Of a stretch of 64,000 nucleotides of DNA, positions 61,763 through 64,000 are shown piece by piece. Source of the stretch: Pseudophaeomoniella oleicola (taxonomy: Eukaryota; Ascomycota; Eurotiomycetes; Phaeomoniellales; Phaeomoniellaceae); contig QWDQ01000030.1 in assembly GCA_003868215.1 (NCBI GenBank), forward strand, positions 186,001-250,000, written 5' to 3'. Each line of letters starts with the position of its first letter. Position 1 is the first letter of the stretch. Both the position numbers and the translations under genes were made by a program. Under the pieces are notes generated by a model. It made no database searches, was not told where the DNA came from, and saw nothing but the letters and a program-made list of their open reading frames with translations.

Positions 61763-62623
61763 GGGACAAGTGGCAATGTATTCAACCTTCTCTGAGTGGC
61801 CGACCATGGCCGGTTGAGAGGTGAAGTGAAGACCCGAATAATTTGACAGTAGGTAGAAGACCAACGGGAAGGAACGAGAGAGAGAGAGAGAGAGGGAGTT
61901 GGTTCCTCCGTGAAAGTTTAGGTTGATATTGCTTGACGCGTTTCAGCACACACACACATACACGTACTCACGCATGCATACATATGCTCCGAGCCACGAT
62001 ACGATACCCGATTATTCTGTTACCTTCTGTTGTTCTGCTGTTGCTTTTCGTCTGTCTGTCTGTCTGTCTGTCTTGTCTCCTTGCTGCTTTCTTCTTTAGA
62101 ACAGCTATAAGAGAGAAAGATATATAATTCTATTCTTGACTTTCTTTGCTATAAGCAAATGATGATGATGATGATAAATCTTGGACATCTCACGCATTGA
62201 ATGATTTCCAGTACTAGTCTGAGAGTGAGTGAATATACTATTCTGTGTAGAGTGAGTTTGTGCTTGCTGTTATGAAATGTCCAGTAGAAGTACTCGTATT
62301 GATAGTCGTCGAAATTTCTGTTTTTCTTTATTTTCTCTCTTTTTTTGGTATGCTATGATATGATATCGTTTGATGACATGTGTATGCCTGGCTGTCTGCC
62401 TGCCTGTCTTGGATCTTGGGACTCTACATTGTATACCTAACCTAGGTATATATGGCATGCGTGACATGTCCTGTGTGTGTGTCTGGTGGTGTGATATATC
62501 ACAAAACCATCCATCCATACATGCCCTGACTTTGTGTCACCTTCTTTTCTTTTTTTTTCATATCCAATGAAAATGTAAGATGGAAAGAAAGAGAAATAAG
62601 AGGCGATTCATATCTTCATGTGT
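61763..62623. other. Convergent intergenic region rich in microsatellites
   Basis: Contains (GA)n at about 61876-61894, (CA)n at 61947-61957, (TCTG)n at 62051-62072 and (ATG)n at 62159-62175, plus one near-copy AACCTAGGTA at about 62440. The 3' UTRs of the MARVEL-like (+) and transporter (-) genes lie here. No gene was found. Confidence 0.65.
61876..62175. repeat. Four clustered microsatellites
   Basis: GA, CA, TCTG and ATG simple repeats occur within 300 bp downstream of the MARVEL-like gene. Confidence 0.8.
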
Positions 62624-64000
62624 TCATCTCTCATCAACAGCCGTCGTCGTCGTCGTCGAGTCATCCTCCTCCGTCGAAGATAACAAAGGCCGTCTTTCAC
62701 CGTCGATATCACCGTGACCGTTTTCCAAGTAGTTCGCGCCCTTGCCTTTCGCCTTTGCTTTTTCGGGCATGTATAACCATTCGCCGTCCCGCACGTGCTT
62801 GACTCTCCACGACTTGGTCTCGGTGGCGGCCTTGAAGAAGTCCTGGTTGTCCTCGAAGCTGCGGCCGCCGGATTCGGGGCTGTACCACGAAGTCCACCAC
62901 GCGGCAAAGGCGTTGGTGACGCAGAACACGAGGAAGAGGTAGTATTTGAGGTTGTTGAAGCCGATGGGCGTGAGCAGCGTGACGGCGAAGTTGGCGAGGC
63001 CCCAGACTATGACGGAGATGGCGGAGCCTTGCGCGCGAGCCGTGGAGGGGAAGATCTCCGTCGGGATGAGCCACGGGGGTACGAGCCAGCCAATACCGAA
63101 TGTTGCGGTCGCGATGTACAGCACAATCACGCCGGGAATGCCGGGGCCGAGGTATGAGATGTGCAATTCCTCTTTGTTGTATGCTAGACCACCGAGGATG
63201 GTCAGGATGCCGAATGATACGGCGAGGATCACGGCGCCCCACACCATCAACCAACGTCGACCAAGTCGGTCGATGAGGACCCAGGCCAGCGTCATCATGC
63301 CGAAGTAGCTGAGGTAGTTGCCCAGCGTGATGTATTCAGCTGCGTACACCTGAAAGCCGAGCAATTCGAAGATCTGAGGGCCGTAGACGCTGACAGCTCC
63401 ATAGCCGGTGAGTGCTTGATTGATTTGACCCATGATCGCGAGGCACGTGGGATGAAATTGTTCTTTTCTCGGATTAATCATGTCGAGGTACCCAATCTGC
63501 CCTTTCTTCTCTTCTTCTTCATGGGCTGCGACGATTTGGTCAAGTAGTTCTTGGCCCCTCTCGGGACCGAAGACATCGTCGAGTGATTCCTTGGCCTTCG
63601 CACGATTGCCCTGAAGAACATACCACCGAGGGGTCTCGGGTAGACGGGCTGCGACGGTGAGGAGAATGAATGGATAGAGCTGCATTATGATGATAGGCAG
63701 CCGCCAGGCCCATTCGCTGGACTTTCCGAGGGCGTGAGTGAGGGCCACATTGATGATGAAGGCCATGTTGAGACCGAAGATATTGGCTTGGAATTCCTGA
63801 GCGAGCGCTCGGCCTCGACTGTGGTCTGAAGCCAATTCGGCGCTGTAGATGGGGACCACGGCGTCGATGCCACCCACTCCCAGACCCATGACAACCCGCC
63901 CAAGCAACATCAGAACTAGAGCTCCCTTTGCGTTGCCTAGCCCCGCAATGAACATCAGCAGATTCCCTAAGCTTGCTGTTGCTAGACAAGCGAATATCCC
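62624..64000 (-). CDS. MFS sugar transporter, partial (N-terminus beyond the window, at least 458 aa)
   Basis: Major facilitator of the sugar-porter family moving hexoses, polyols or related solutes across the plasma membrane. The frame is still open at the window edge, so the first helices and start are missing; the ATG at 63955 is internal. Family motifs in order are LLGRVVMGLGVGG, ARLPETPRWYVLQGNRAKA after helix 6, GQINQALTGYGAVSVYGPQIF in helix 7, VLIDRLGRRWLMVWG between helices 8 and 9, WLIPTEIFPSTARAQGSAI in helix 10, and YSPESGGRSFEDNQDFFKAA after helix 12. The cytoplasmic tail is long and polar, with a Thr run near the end. The substrate cannot be told. A GC-rich, codon-biased sequence suggests good expression. 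Confidence 0.9.
   Translation of the reverse strand, partial: GIFACLATASLGNLLMFIAGLGNAKGALVLMLLGRVVMGLGVGGIDAVVPIYSAELASDHSRGRALAQEFQANIFGLNMAFIINVALTHALGKSSEWAWRLPIIIMQLYPFILLTVAARLPETPRWYVLQGNRAKAKESLDDVFGPERGQELLDQIVAAHEEEEKKGQIGYLDMINPRKEQFHPTCLAIMGQINQALTGYGAVSVYGPQIFELLGFQVYAAEYITLGNYLSYFGMMTLAWVLIDRLGRRWLMVWGAVILAVSFGILTILGGLAYNKEELHISYLGPGIPGVIVLYIATATFGIGWLVPPWLIPTEIFPSTARAQGSAISVIVWGLANFAVTLLTPIGFNNLKYYLFLVFCVTNAFAAWWTSWYSPESGGRSFEDNQDFFKAATETKSWRVKHVRDGEWLYMPEKAKAKGKGANYLENGHGDIDGERRPLLSSTEEDDSTTTTTAVDER

Noticed and set aside
1-64000. CRISPR arrays, prokaryotic operons or ribosome-binding sites
   Set aside because: The window is eukaryotic, with spliced genes; no regularly spaced repeat array was seen.

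Overview
The window is nuclear DNA from a filamentous ascomycete (Pezizomycotina). The grounds are short GT-AG introns of about 50-125 bp (one of about 200 bp) with CTNAY-like branch sites, monocistronic genes on both strands, 0.3-3 kb intergenic spacers, and gene families specific to these fungi: an Msb2-type signalling mucin, a HET-domain protein, an RfeG-type regulator, a GT71 mannosyltransferase and fungal F-box proteins. No rRNA, convincing tRNA, CRISPR array or autonomous transposon was seen.

Layout. 1-5.5 kb: a 2.4 kb leader and a giant Ser/Thr-rich Msb2-like membrane mucin. 6.6-11.7 kb: conserved housekeeping genes, namely a five-exon FKBP12 prolyl isomerase, ribosome biogenesis factor RPF1, and a glycyl-tRNA synthetase divergent from RPF1. 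12.5-28 kb: an F-box-like/C2H2 protein, the Sar1 exchange factor SEC12, a GT71 Golgi mannosyltransferase, a tiny two-exon complex I 9.5 kDa subunit, a BTB/POZ protein, an RfeG-like regulator and a GST-like protein. 29-31 kb: a secreted tripeptidyl-aminopeptidase-like hydrolase. 31.6-33.6 kb: DNA polymerase eta.

33.7-43.5 kb is the clearest functional neighbourhood. Isovaleryl-CoA dehydrogenase, methylcrotonyl-CoA carboxylase beta and methylcrotonyl-CoA carboxylase alpha catalyse consecutive mitochondrial steps of leucine breakdown. The first two are divergent across a 357 bp promoter. The third lies beyond an unrelated Ras-family gene (RSR1/Bud1) and a 3 kb gene-free spacer.

44-53 kb is more accessory: an acidic unknown protein, a HET-domain gene whose frame is interrupted, a hemerythrin-like (HHE) protein and an F-box protein with a C-terminal membrane helix. 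53-64 kb holds a CTI6-like PHD protein, a long unknown protein with a His/Asp tract and a C-terminal CxxC/basic module, a MARVEL-like membrane protein containing an in-frame intron, and an MFS sugar transporter cut by the window edge.

No wholly novel system was recognised. The most unusual signals are two perfect short palindromes, TACTACGTAGTA and TACCTAGGTA, each present five times and only between genes; the interrupted HET gene; very small exons in FKBP12 and RSR1; and the unexplained His/Asp-tract protein. All gene models are from reading the sequence alone; splice sites are predictions.
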